Shown in pieces: positions 25,270-33,442 of a DNA stretch of 40,785 nucleotides (positions within the stretch are counted from its first letter, which is position 1; each line of letters opens with the position of its first letter). The position numbers and the translations under genes were made by a program. Under the pieces are notes generated by a model. That model saw only the letters and a program-made list of their open reading frames with translations. It was not told the origin of the DNA and ran no database searches. Source of the stretch: Nocardia seriolae NBRC 15557 (lineage in GTDB: Bacteria; Actinomycetota; Actinomycetes; Mycobacteriales; Mycobacteriaceae); contig NZ_BJWY01000063.1 of the NCBI RefSeq assembly GCF_007990715.1, forward strand, positions 1-40,785. Direction: 5' to 3'.

Positions 25270-25283
25270 GGGACCATCGTCAT
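25270..25283. promoter_or_regulatory. Partial DosR-box-like site
   Basis: GGGAC-CATC-GTCAT has the GGGAC-N4-GTCCC spacing of the mycobacterial DosR box, with a complete left half and three of five right-half bases. It lies 60 bp upstream of the flavodoxin start. Confidence 0.4.
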
Positions 25284-25332
25284 CGGGTGCGGCGGCGAGC
25301 CGCTTGGGGCAGGGGACGAGATCCGGGAGAAC

Positions 25333-25346
25333 GGGACCAATGTCCT
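25333..25346. promoter_or_regulatory. DosR-box-like site in divergent promoter
   Basis: GGGAC-CAAT-GTCCT matches nine of ten palindrome bases of the DosR box with the right N4 spacing. It sits 123 bp upstream of the flavodoxin start and 139 bp upstream of the divergent gene at 25485. Confidence 0.55.
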
Positions 25347-25484
25347 GTTTGTCGGGATACGTAAGTCGGTGTCTCCCCGGTGAAAGGTGATAGCACCGGT
25401 GACTTTCGCTTCTGCGGACCCGATCGGCCGCGGCGGACGATCAAGTCATAGCCGAATAGGCGCGGCTGCCGGACGGGGGACACG

Positions 25485-26240
25485 GTGACCACGAAGTGCG
25501 AAACACCGAGGCTCGGTGCATCCGCGGTGCTGCTGGCGTTGCACCTGCCCACCGGGCTGGGCCACACGGTGGGGGAGCTGCGATACGACGGTCGGAATTC
25601 GGGCCGACACATCGCGCTACCGGTGTCGTATGTGCGGACGGGCGACAGCGTGGTCGTCCGGGTGGGCAACGCCGCCCCGAAGACGTGGTGGCGCAACTTC
25701 CGATCACCGCACGCGGTATCGATCCGGGTCCGTGGCGACTGGTTGACCGGTAGCGGGCATCTGGTCGAGCCGGGATCGATGGAATACGAAGAGGTCGAGG
25801 CGATCTACGAGAATGCGCGGCCGCGGACACCGCGGACGGGCACCGATCCGTACGTGGTGATCGAGCCGGTGTCGGTGGCGAGCCGCACGCGGGGATCGAA
25901 ACTGTGGCGGCGATGGTTCTCGAACGTGACACCGGGCGAGTTTCTCGGCTTCGCCGCCCCCGCTGGCGCGGGTGCGCTCACGGTCGACGCCCGCGCCTTC
26001 GTGATCGTGAGCGCAATGCTGCTCGCGGGTGCGATCGAAGGCGGCGTGCTCGGGTCCTTCCAGGCCCGAGTGCTGCGAACTGTGTTGTCGGGTCTGCGAA
26101 TTCGAGATTGGGTGACGGCGACGGCCGCGGAGTGCTTGCGGCAGCGCATATCCGCGCCGAGGTCGATGAACAGCACACGAACGAGAGCCATTGACCTCGG
26201 GATCCTTCTCACCCCGGTATCAGCCCCCGTCACCCGATAG
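25485..26240 (+). CDS. Deazaflavin-nitroreductase-like protein with membrane tail, probably truncated
   Basis: 251 aa from a GTG preceded by GGGGGA. Residues about 10-130 resemble the F420-dependent nitroreductase/DUF385 fold (LPTGLGHTVGELRYDGRNSGRHIALPVSYVRTGDSVVVRVG, KTWWRNFRSPHAVSIRVRG). After a linker comes a hydrophobic segment, VTPGEFLGFAAPAGAGAL and AFVIVSAMLLAGAIEGGVLGSFQARVLR, which suggests a polytopic second domain. After RDWVTATA at about 26122 the hydrophobic pattern ends and a polar, unfamiliar tail follows, so later helices appear to have been lost by deletion or frameshift. The intact domain order is unusual among nitroreductase-like proteins. Confidence 0.65.
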   Translation: MTTKCETPRLGASAVLLALHLPTGLGHTVGELRYDGRNSGRHIALPVSYVRTGDSVVVRVGNAAPKTWWRNFRSPHAVSIRVRGDWLTGSGHLVEPGSMEYEEVEAIYENARPRTPRTGTDPYVVIEPVSVASRTRGSKLWRRWFSNVTPGEFLGFAAPAGAGALTVDARAFVIVSAMLLAGAIEGGVLGSFQARVLRTVLSGLRIRDWVTATAAECLRQRISAPRSMNSTRTRAIDLGILLTPVSAPVTR

Positions 26241-26363
26241 CGCCCGAACCTCGGTCAGGGGTGTGCCGGGGCCCGGCAACACCAGTTCGGACGCGATCAG
26301 CTGGTCGGCCGCGAGCACACCGACCGCGCCATCCCGATAGTGGAACTCATACCCGGCATGCAA
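26220..26363 (-). CDS. Possible 47-aa ORF antisense to the truncated tail
   Basis: TTG 26363 opens a frame with sensible composition (GYEFHYRDGAVGVLAADQL, LVLPGPGTPLTEVRAL) that ends by overlapping the tail of the gene at 25485. No family, no clear ribosome site. It may be the surviving end of another gene in a decayed segment. Confidence 0.25.
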   Translation of the reverse strand: MHAGYEFHYRDGAVGVLAADQLIASELVLPGPGTPLTEVRALSGDGG

Positions 26364-26380
26364 GGCGTAGCATCACCGTT

Positions 26381-26694
26381 GTGCGCAAACAGGATTGGGC
26401 ACAACTCGCGTCGGTCGCGGCCCTGGCGGCAGCGGCGGATTCACGGTTCGGCGAACACCTCCTCGAAATCGGTCCGGGATTGGGGCAGCAACCCTCAAAG
26501 CCGAAGGCCGAGTGGTCATCGGCGAAAAGGCGGTCGACCCCGACTACATCTCACCTCGGAGGCTCGCCACGCTCGCCGAAGCCTCCGGTTTCACCCTGGA
26601 CCGCCGGTTCGGTCCGCCCTTCGCCTACGAGGCGCGCCTCGTGCCCGCTCGAATTCCCCTATCGTCCATTGTCGGGACTCGTTCCCTGTCGTGA
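26381..26694 (+). pseudogene. Class I methyltransferase with internal deletion
   Basis: From GTG 26381 the frame reads VRKQDWAQLASVAAL and reaches the SAM-binding motif I, FGEHLLEIGPGLG, at about 26486. The expected central part of the methyltransferase fold (motifs II and III, about 80 residues) is missing. The sequence jumps, in another frame, to the family's C-terminal part: GRVVIGEKAVDPDYISPRRLATL and EASGFTLDRRFGPPFAYEARL, ending at 26694. So both ends of a UbiE-like methyltransferase are present without the middle and out of phase. It cannot encode a functional enzyme. Confidence 0.7.
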
Positions 26695-26800
26695 CCCGGA
26701 GAATGCCGCGGGTTGGTAAACGCTTCCGCGGCGGGTGCTTCAGCGAATGCTCGAATGGCATTGGGAATCGGTGTGGGTCACAGGGGAGACGGCGTCGGCT

Positions 26801-27547
26801 TCAGGTCCGGCGGCGCAGCCACGCGGCGGCCCAGCCGCCGGCGAGGAGGGTGACGGCCGAAAGGATCGCCATCGCGGTCCAGTTGATCCCCTTGCCCAGC
26901 CACGGATCCTGCAGGGCGAGGACGAGGTAGTGCAGGGGCAGGGCGGAACCGATCCGCCGCAACGCCGGACTGAGCACTTCGGCCGGTGGCCCGGCCCCGC
27001 ACAGCATCTGCATGAGGAACCACAGCAGGATGCCGATGCCCTGGGCCGCCCGGGCTGTCGGCATCAGCACCCCCAGGAGAACGCCGATGGCGGTGAAGGC
27101 GAGGATGCCCACTCCCGCGGCCAGCACCACGCCGAACCAGTCGGCGGGCCATCTGATGTGGTAGAGCAGCTGGGCGAGCCCGAGCAGCAGCGCCGACCCG
27201 GCGATCATTCCGGCGAGCAGCACGACCAGCTGCGAGATGAGCAGCGCGCCGACCGGCACCCGGGCTGCCTGAAACCTGCGCAGGACACCCCTTTCGCGGT
27301 AGGAGGCAAGGTGTACCGGCACTCCGATGACGCCGAGCGATGCTGCCACCAGGCCGAGATATGCGGGGACGTAATAGGTTATCGGCCCGACTCCGCGGAA
27401 CGTGCCGTGCGGGTCGGGGGTATTGCCGAATACCTCGGCCAGGACGTAGAGCACCAGCGGCGGCAGGGCGAGTGTGAAGACCACCGAGATCGGTTCTCGG
27501 AGGAACAGTTTGACTTCGATCCTCGACAGCGACCGAATCGCGTTCAT
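26801..27547 (-). CDS. ABC-2 type transporter permease
   Basis: 248 aa with six hydrophobic segments. MNAIRSLSRIEVKLFLREPISVVFTLALPPLVLYVL is the typical N-terminus of ABC-2 exporter permeases (DrrB-like), and SYRERGVLRRFQAARVPVGALLISQ is the coupling-helix region. GIGILLWFLMQMLCGAGPPAEVL is the conserved late segment. Its ATG forms an ATGA overlap with the ATPase stop, so the two are co-translated. It probably exports a drug, lipid or other hydrophobic compound; the substrate is unknown. Confidence 0.9.
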   Translation of the reverse strand: MNAIRSLSRIEVKLFLREPISVVFTLALPPLVLYVLAEVFGNTPDPHGTFRGVGPITYYVPAYLGLVAASLGVIGVPVHLASYRERGVLRRFQAARVPVGALLISQLVVLLAGMIAGSALLLGLAQLLYHIRWPADWFGVVLAAGVGILAFTAIGVLLGVLMPTARAAQGIGILLWFLMQMLCGAGPPAEVLSPALRRIGSALPLHYLVLALQDPWLGKGINWTAMAILSAVTLLAGGWAAAWLRRRT

Positions 27548-28455
27548 CGAGCCGCTCCCGTGGTCATCAGACGCAGGTAGGCGTCCTCGAGGCTGGGCTG
27601 GCTGACGGTCAGGTCGACCTTCTCCAGGCCGTGCTCGGCGAGCGTGTGCCCGAGTCCGACCCGGAACGGCTCCTCGCCGAGCACCTCCACCCGATGAGCG
27701 GTGGTTCGCACCTCCTGCACGCCCCTGACGCTCGCCAGAGTCGACGGCACCGAATCGGGCGGCAGGCCGTTGAGGACTACCCGGGTAGGGCCGCCGTAGT
27801 CGCGGACCAGCTGTGCGGGCGTGCCTTGCGCCGCGACCTTTCCGTCGCGCAGGACCGCGACACGGTCGCACAGTCGCTCGGCCTCGTCCATGAAATGGGT
27901 GACCAGAACGATGGTCGCGCCCGCGCGGCGCACCTGTTCGATCAATCCCCACACCTCTCGGCGGGCGTTGGGATCCAGTCCGGTGGTCATCTCGTCGAGG
28001 AAGACCAGGCGGGGCCGGGTGACCAGGGCCAGCGCCACGTGCAGACGCTGTCGCTGTCCGCCGGACAGGCTGGCGTAACTGGCATTTCGCTTGGCGGCCA
28101 GTCCCCAATGCGCCAAGGTCGCGGTGACGTCGACCGGGTACCGCGCCAAGCTGGCGAACAGTCGCACCGCCTCCCACACCCGGATCCGCTCCGGCAACGC
28201 CGAGTCCTGCAATTGTGCACCGACGACTGTGCGCAGGCTGTCCGGATCCGACCGCGGGTCATGGCCCAACACCCGAACACGCCCGGAGTCCGCCGCGCGG
28301 AGGCCGTACGCGCATTCGACGGTCGTGGTCTTGCCGGAGCCGTTGGGGCCGAGGAGGCCGAAGATCTCGCCCTCCTCGACGGTCCAGCTGACACCATCGA
28401 CCGCGCGAACCGAGCCGTAAGACTTGTGCAGGTCGTCGATCACCAGCGCGTACAT
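27544..28455 (-). CDS. ABC exporter ATP-binding protein
   Basis: 303 aa from ATG 28455. Walker A is GLLGPNGSGKTTT (about residues 33-45), the Q-loop QLQDSALPERI, the signature SLSGGQRQRL and Walker B LVFLDEMTTGLDP, with Met in place of the usual Pro of DEPT, and the H-loop VTHFMDEAE. The C-terminal 80 residues (TLASVRGVQEVRTTAHRVEVLG, LEDAYLRLMT) are the accessory domain of DrrA-type exporters. It pairs with the permease overlapping its 3' end. A hairpin at 28502-28517 separates it from the upstream nitroreductase gene. Confidence 0.92.
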   Translation of the reverse strand: MYALVIDDLHKSYGSVRAVDGVSWTVEEGEIFGLLGPNGSGKTTTVECAYGLRAADSGRVRVLGHDPRSDPDSLRTVVGAQLQDSALPERIRVWEAVRLFASLARYPVDVTATLAHWGLAAKRNASYASLSGGQRQRLHVALALVTRPRLVFLDEMTTGLDPNARREVWGLIEQVRRAGATIVLVTHFMDEAERLCDRVAVLRDGKVAAQGTPAQLVRDYGGPTRVVLNGLPPDSVPSTLASVRGVQEVRTTAHRVEVLGEEPFRVGLGHTLAEHGLEKVDLTVSQPSLEDAYLRLMTTGAAR

Positions 28456-28501
28456 GCTCCGACTATCGACGATTCCGTCGCGGTGTGCACAGGGCCACAA
28501 T

Positions 28502-28517
28502 GCCCGCTTCGGCGGGC
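28502..28517 (-). terminator. Short GC hairpin with TTCG loop
   Basis: GCCCGC (28502-28507), TTCG loop, GCGGGC (28512-28517). It lies between the nitroreductase stop and the ABC ATPase start, so it may limit read-through between them. Confidence 0.45.
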
Positions 28518-28568
28518 CCTAATCCCGAAAGTCTCACGGCGGCGGGGCATCAGGTGTGCGGCGAGGTC

Positions 28569-29147
28569 CTATGGGAGTCCGGCAGCAGGGCACGGCGTGC
28601 TGCGCGATGGGGTGCGGTAGTCGACGCGGAAGACGGGGTAGCGTTCGGCGATGCCGCGCAGTTCGGCATCGGCGGGGTCGGTGGTGACGCCGAAGTAGTG
28701 CCGGGCTTCGCGGGCGGCACCCCACGAGCGGCCGGCGCGGCCGGCTCGGTGCAGGTAGGCGCGAATCACGGGAGGGCGTTCGGCGGGCGGTATCTCGGTC
28801 AGGCGCGCGGCGCGGCATTCGCGGCGGCCCAGGACCACACGGCCGTCCGCCGCACGGACATTGCGCACCCATTCGGACTCTCCGCCCAGGGATACCAGGA
28901 AATGGCGGCCGTCGTGGTCGACGCGAACCAGATTGGTGCGCCTGATGTTCCCGGTGCGGCGGCCTGGAACCTCCAGTACGACAGCGTAACCGGGGCTGAG
29001 GCCGCAGCGGGTGAGCAACTGGCCGAGCGGTTGCAGGCGCCGGTACGGGGCGGGGCCGGGACGATAGCCGGTCGGTGAGGTGTAATCGACCGGGGCGACG
29101 ATTCCACCGAAGCGTTCCCGGATCGGGTGGCCGTGGTTTGTGCGCAT
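28569..29147 (-). CDS. Deazaflavin (F420)-dependent nitroreductase family protein
   Basis: 192 aa. VVLEVPGRRTGNIRRTNLVRVDHDGRHFLVSLGGESEWVRNVRAADGRVVL is the split-barrel core of the Ddn/DUF385 family, which uses reduced coenzyme F420. The second half HYFGVTTDPADAELRGIAERYPVFRV is the usual conserved end. It is expected to reduce quinones or nitro-compounds in the membrane-proximal cytoplasm. It lies 41 bp downstream of the CBS-BON gene on the same strand, matching the mix of nitroreductase and CBS genes seen in mycobacterial dormancy regulons. Confidence 0.87.
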   Translation of the reverse strand: MRTNHGHPIRERFGGIVAPVDYTSPTGYRPGPAPYRRLQPLGQLLTRCGLSPGYAVVLEVPGRRTGNIRRTNLVRVDHDGRHFLVSLGGESEWVRNVRAADGRVVLGRRECRAARLTEIPPAERPPVIRAYLHRAGRAGRSWGAAREARHYFGVTTDPADAELRGIAERYPVFRVDYRTPSRSTPCPAAGLP

Positions 29148-29188
29148 GGTTGGTTCGCCTTTCTACCCGGGCGGATGCTCGGGCGCAC

Positions 29189-29902
29189 TCAATGCTCGGT
29201 GAATCGGTGCAGGATTCCGACGTTCTCCGGGGGCGGTGGCGGGATCTTGGTGTCGTCGAAGTCGGCGACGAGCTCGTTGCGCACATCGACCACGCCGTCG
29301 ACGGCTTCGGTGAGCGCGGTAATGATGTCGATCATGCTCTGCCGCTCCACTTTTCCGCGCAGGGTGATGATTCCGCCACGAACCTCGAGCGTGACGTCCG
29401 GCCCCGGCACGCACATGGCGCGGGTCAGGACCTCCTCGCGGATCTCGGCGGCCAGGTCGGCATCATCACGCAGATAGACCGACAGCAGATCCTTGCGGCT
29501 GACGATGCCCCGCAGCGTGCCGTCGTCATCGAGTACCGGGGCGCGTTTGACGCCGTGCCGGGCCAGTGTCGCGGCGGCCGAGGTCAGCCGGTCGCCCATG
29601 CCCACGGTCACCACGGATGCGCTCATCAGATCAGCAGCGGTGCGGGCCGCGGTGCTCCGGGCGAAACCCTTGCGGCGCAACAGTTGCCACAATGACGGCC
29701 CGGGGGCACCGCCCGCACGGGCCTGACGGCCGAGCAGGTCGGTCTCGGTGACCACGCCGACGAGATGGCCGTCCGTATCGAGTACGGGTACGCCGCTGAT
29801 GTTCCGCTCGGCGAGGATGCGGGCTACCGCCCGGAACGGCGTATCCGTCCGTACGGTGACCACATCACGGGTCATGACATCGGCGACGCGCTTGTGTTTC
29901 AT
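29189..29902 (-). CDS. CBS-CBS-BON protein
   Basis: 237 aa. A tandem CBS pair (Bateman module) spans residues 1-150: VADVMTRDVVTVRTDTPFRAVARIL, GVPVLDTDGHLVGVVTETDLL, then DLMSASVVTVGMGDRL and APVLDDDGTLRGIVSRKDLL. A BON domain follows (about 155-225: VLTRAMCVPGPDVTLEVRGGIITLRGKVERQ). The module usually binds adenine nucleotides, and BON is a membrane or phospholipid-associated fold. Its first 210 residues are clearly homologous to the N-terminal part of the protein at 35296-36444. It lies 134 bp downstream of the P-type ATPase gene. Confidence 0.92.
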   Translation of the reverse strand: MKHKRVADVMTRDVVTVRTDTPFRAVARILAERNISGVPVLDTDGHLVGVVTETDLLGRQARAGGAPGPSLWQLLRRKGFARSTAARTAADLMSASVVTVGMGDRLTSAAATLARHGVKRAPVLDDDGTLRGIVSRKDLLSVYLRDDADLAAEIREEVLTRAMCVPGPDVTLEVRGGIITLRGKVERQSMIDIITALTEAVDGVVDVRNELVADFDDTKIPPPPPENVGILHRFTEH

Positions 29903-30036
29903 GGCATGTCACCTATCGGTGGGGATGGAATCGCATAACTGACCGACGACCACCGCCCTCGCTGTCCACGACCGCGATGGCCTCCTCTCGTCGTGAACTG
30001 TGCCAGCGTGCGGCCGGCCTTGGCGAGAGGCGAATG

Positions 30037-32724
30037 TCACCGGTCCGCAATGCCGACCGCACCGTCGAGGAAGCGGCCTGGCCGACGACCCGCCGCGAGC
30101 TGTTGGGCACCGGCTGTGAAGCGCTTCAGAGCGGTGTCGGCCAGCAGGACAGCGGGGATGGCCAGCAGGGCGGTGAGGGCGCCGACGGTGGTCGGGCCGG
30201 TATGGCCGAGCAGGTGAGCCAGGGGCGGGACATAGAGGAATCCGGCGAGCATGACCAGCTCGGCGGCGATCGCCCAGATCAGCAATCGGTTGGTTCGCAA
30301 CGGCATTCGCCAGGCGAAGCGGACGGTGCTCCGGCAGGCCAGGGCATTGGCGACCTGTCCGAAGACGATCGCGGTGAACGCGGCGCCCGATGCCGCGGTG
30401 AGTGCGGCTCCGTGGGGAAAGGGGTTTCCCGGCCGCCAGCCTGCGGCCAGGAACGCCACCACGAAGACCATCAGGCTCGTCACGGCCTCGACGGGCCCGA
30501 GGATGCCGAACGCGCGGCCGAACAGTTTGCGGTCGAGCAGGTGACCGCGGGCCGGCGGGCGTTCGAGGACGTGCGAGGCGGGCGGCTCGGCACCGAGCGC
30601 GAGCGCGGGCAGCACGTCGGTGCCGATGTCGAGGGCCAGCACCTGCAGCACGCCGATGGCCAGCGGGAAGCTGCCGCCGGACAGGGCCCAGACGACGAAC
30701 GGGGCGAGCTCGGCGACGTTGTCGGTCAAGTGGTACGTCAGGAATCGGCGAATGTTGGCGAAGGTCGCCCGGCCCTGTTCGACGGCGGCCACGATGGTGC
30801 CGAAATCATCGTCGAGCAACACCAGATCGGCCGCCTCACGCGCGACATCGGTTCCGGATCTGCCCATGGCGACACCGATCGCCGCCTCGCGCAGCGCAGG
30901 GGCGTCGTTGACGCCGTCGCCGGTCATCGCGACGACGTGGCCGCGTGCCTGCAGCGCCTGCGCGATCCGGAGCTTGTCCTCCGGAGTCACGCGGGCGACG
31001 ACCACCGTCTCGCGATCCAGCAGCTCGCCCAATGCCGTTGCGTCATCGGGCAGTTCGCGGCTGGTCAGCACGGCGGTGTCCGGCGTGCTCAAACCCACCT
31101 CGCGAGCGATGGCCCGTGCGGTCTCCGGATGGTCACCGGTCACCATCGCGACCCGGATACCGGCGCGGCGGCAGGCGCCCAGTGCGGCGGCCGCCCCATG
31201 GCGCGGCGGATCCTCCAGCGCGACGAACCCGAGCAGCCGCAGATCGCTCTCGGCCTGTGCGGCATCCGCCGGTAGGGCGGCCCCGACCGGACGGGTGGCG
31301 ACGGCGAGCACCCGCAGGCCGCGACCCGCCAGCCGGTGTACGGCCTCGTCGGCCTCGGGTTGCGGTCCGCACAGCGGCAGGATCGCGTCCGGTGCGCCCT
31401 TCACGAAGACCGTGTCACCGCGAACGACCGACATGCGCCGGCGTCGGGCATCGAAGGGGAAGCGGACGAGTTCGGACGCCGCGTCCAGGTCACCTGCGCC
31501 GGCGCGCGCGGCGAAGGCGTCCAGGGCCGCTTCCATGGGGTCGCCCTGGGCGACCCAGCCGCCGTCGCGCCGCACGGCCCGACCCGACGAGCAGCAGCGC
31601 GCCGCCTGCGCCAACTCGCGTACCGCGGCCGGGCTCACCTGCGGCGCACAGGTGATCGTGCCGGTGGGGCAGTAGCCGTCGCCGGTGATGGTCGCCGTGC
31701 CGGCGGGCAGCCACACCTCGGTCACCGACATCTCGTTGCGGGTCAGCGTGCCGGTCTTGTCGGTGCAGATGAAGGTGGTCGAGCCGAGCGTCTCCACCGC
31801 TTCCAGATGCCGAACCAGCGCTTGGCGCTCGGCCATTCGTTGCGCGCCCATGGCCAGCGACAGCGTGACCGTCGGCAGCAGACCGCACGGCACCACGGCC
31901 ACGGTGACGCCGATCGCGAACAGGAATCCGTTCGAGGCCGGGGCGCCGTCGAGCAGCGCGACGCCGAAGAACACGACACCGACGGTGACTGCCACGGCGG
32001 CGATGATGCGTGAGACCCGGTCCAGTTCACGGCGCAGCGGGGTCGCCGGAGCGCGTTGGGCCTGAGTGAGCGCGGCGATGCCGGCCAGCCGGGTCCGCTG
32101 CGCGATCGCGGTGACGGTGGCCTCGGCTTCGCCCTCGACGACGAAGCAACCGGCATACACGCTCTCGCCGGGACCGGGGTGTTCGGGCACGCTCTCCCCG
32201 GTGAGGGCCGAGGTGTCCACGGCCAGCGCATGCACTCGATCCAGTCGCAGATCCGCGGACACGCGGTCGCCCTGGTCGAGCAGGACCACATCGCCGACGA
32301 CCAGCTGCTCCGCGGGCACCGATACGGCGTTTCCGTCGCGCAGCACGGTGGCCTGGCGTGGCAGCAAGGTGCGCAACCGCTCGGCGGCGTGCTCGGCGCG
32401 CTGTTCCTGCGCGAAGGCGAACGCCGCGTTGAGGACGACCACCACGAATACCGCGATACCCAGCTGTGGCATCCCGGCCACGAACGCCAGCGCTCCCGCG
32501 AGCCAGAACAACAGCGCGAAGAAGTGCACCATCTCCGCCGCGAGCCGCCGCCACGCGGGCACCGGGCGTCGCACCGGAAGGACGTTGGGTCCCTCGGCCT
32601 TTCGCCTGCGTTCCGCCTCCGCGGTGGTGAGTCCGCGGCCGGTCCGCCCGGACATCGCCGTGGCGCGGGCAGCGGACTCCGCCGCCGGGTGATCGCCCGG
32701 GCCCGGGGAGGCACCGGTGTACAT
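30037..32724 (-). CDS. P-type cation-transporting ATPase
   Basis: 895 aa. It has TGES (about 175-178) in the actuator domain, the phosphorylation site DKTGTLTRNE (322-331), KGAPD nucleotide-binding sequence, TGDGVNDAPALREA hinge and membrane helices before and after, with an N-terminal cation-ATPase domain (GLTTAEAERRRKAEGPNVLP). This is P2-like (CtpF or Ca/Na/H pump style). The M4 ion-site motif, however, reads PCGLLPT instead of PEGLP, so the acidic ligand is replaced by Cys and the ion cannot be assigned. ATG 32724 overlaps the stop of the 51-aa membrane peptide (TGATG). Mtb ctpF, a comparable pump, is DosR-regulated. Confidence 0.92.
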   Translation of the reverse strand: MYTGASPGPGDHPAAESAARATAMSGRTGRGLTTAEAERRRKAEGPNVLPVRRPVPAWRRLAAEMVHFFALLFWLAGALAFVAGMPQLGIAVFVVVVLNAAFAFAQEQRAEHAAERLRTLLPRQATVLRDGNAVSVPAEQLVVGDVVLLDQGDRVSADLRLDRVHALAVDTSALTGESVPEHPGPGESVYAGCFVVEGEAEATVTAIAQRTRLAGIAALTQAQRAPATPLRRELDRVSRIIAAVAVTVGVVFFGVALLDGAPASNGFLFAIGVTVAVVPCGLLPTVTLSLAMGAQRMAERQALVRHLEAVETLGSTTFICTDKTGTLTRNEMSVTEVWLPAGTATITGDGYCPTGTITCAPQVSPAAVRELAQAARCCSSGRAVRRDGGWVAQGDPMEAALDAFAARAGAGDLDAASELVRFPFDARRRRMSVVRGDTVFVKGAPDAILPLCGPQPEADEAVHRLAGRGLRVLAVATRPVGAALPADAAQAESDLRLLGFVALEDPPRHGAAAALGACRRAGIRVAMVTGDHPETARAIAREVGLSTPDTAVLTSRELPDDATALGELLDRETVVVARVTPEDKLRIAQALQARGHVVAMTGDGVNDAPALREAAIGVAMGRSGTDVAREAADLVLLDDDFGTIVAAVEQGRATFANIRRFLTYHLTDNVAELAPFVVWALSGGSFPLAIGVLQVLALDIGTDVLPALALGAEPPASHVLERPPARGHLLDRKLFGRAFGILGPVEAVTSLMVFVVAFLAAGWRPGNPFPHGAALTAASGAAFTAIVFGQVANALACRSTVRFAWRMPLRTNRLLIWAIAAELVMLAGFLYVPPLAHLLGHTGPTTVGALTALLAIPAVLLADTALKRFTAGAQQLAAGRRPGRFLDGAVGIADR

Positions 32725-32879
32725 CACAGTCCGGCTCTGCGTCCGCGCCGGGCCTGCCGGTCGGGGTGGGCGCGAGTCCATCTGATGGCGATCAGCAATG
32801 CGCCCGCGCACAGTCCCGCCGCGCCCGCCACCCCCGAGATGACGATGACAACCACTGCGACTGTGCTCATATCGGCCAT
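32724..32879 (-). CDS. 51-aa single-span membrane peptide coupled to the ATPase
   Basis: ATG 32879 (or 32870) encodes MADMSTVAVVVIVISGVAG, one hydrophobic helix (about 6-30) and a short basic tail WTRAHPDRQARRGRRAGL, placing the tail in the cytoplasm. Its TGA shares one base with the ATPase start (TGATG), so the pump should be translated by reinitiation from it. The pattern recalls small regulatory subunits of P-type pumps such as KdpF, but no homologue is recognised. The start lacks a strong ribosome site. A DosR-box-like repeat lies 50 bp upstream. Confidence 0.6.
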   Translation of the reverse strand: MADMSTVAVVVIVISGVAGAAGLCAGALLIAIRWTRAHPDRQARRGRRAGL

Positions 32880-32928
32880 TGTCTTCGGCCAGTGAGGCCG
32901 GCGAGAGGCGATGAAGGCCCCGATCCGA

Positions 32929-32942
32929 GGGACGTTCGCCCC
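32929..32942 (-). promoter_or_regulatory. DosR-box-like site upstream of the ATPase operon
   Basis: GGGGC-GAAC-GTCCC on the minus strand (GGGAC-GTTC-GCCCC on plus) keeps the N4 spacing and matches nine of ten palindrome bases. It lies 50 bp before the 51-aa peptide gene. Confidence 0.5.
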
Positions 32943-33058
32943 CTCTCGTGGAGAGGGCCGCAGCCGCGAGGATGATAAGCCTCCGGTTCCGGTCGTGCGG
33001 CAATCCAACTCGGTTCCATCGAGCAGGCAGCGGTCGGCACGGCAGAGTGGCCGGGCGG

Positions 33059-33442
33059 TCAGCTGAGGTGGATCGTGCGCTGATGCGTGTCGATGGCGTC
33101 GCGCAGTTGGCGACGCGAGAGTTCGTGACCGCCGCATTCGCAATGGGCCGGAAGCAGATCGTCGGTGTAGCGGTCACCGTCGAGCAGATCGACATACTGG
33201 ATGTGGCGTCGGTCGGCGCGGTGTGCCTCGTCGATGTAGTCGCGGCGGCCGTGCGCGTGGGGTCCGATCGCGGATTCGTATACGGCGCCGGCAGCGGTGT
33301 CGAAAACCGCCGCGACATGGTGGCTTCGACCGCAGCGCACCCGCACGAGCGTGTGGTCGTCGCGGTCGGGTCCGAGATCGTCGAGGGCCCGGCGGGCGGC
33401 GAGTTGCCTTTCGGATGGGCTGAGTTCGGCTGGATTGAGCAT
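33059..33442 (-). CDS. Unknown protein with Cys/His pairs
   Basis: 127 aa from ATG 33442, preceded by GGGAG. The N-terminal NPAELSPSERQLAARRALDDLG is helical. The middle has VRVRCGRSHHVAAVFDTAAGAVYESAIG and the end LPAHCECGGHELSRRQLRDAI. The Cys and His positions (CGRSH and HCECGGH) suggest a metal-binding ribbon. No family is recognised. It is on the same strand as, and 180 bp upstream of, the small peptide and P-type ATPase genes. Confidence 0.65.
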   Translation of the reverse strand: MLNPAELSPSERQLAARRALDDLGPDRDDHTLVRVRCGRSHHVAAVFDTAAGAVYESAIGPHAHGRRDYIDEAHRADRRHIQYVDLLDGDRYTDDLLPAHCECGGHELSRRQLRDAIDTHQRTIHLS

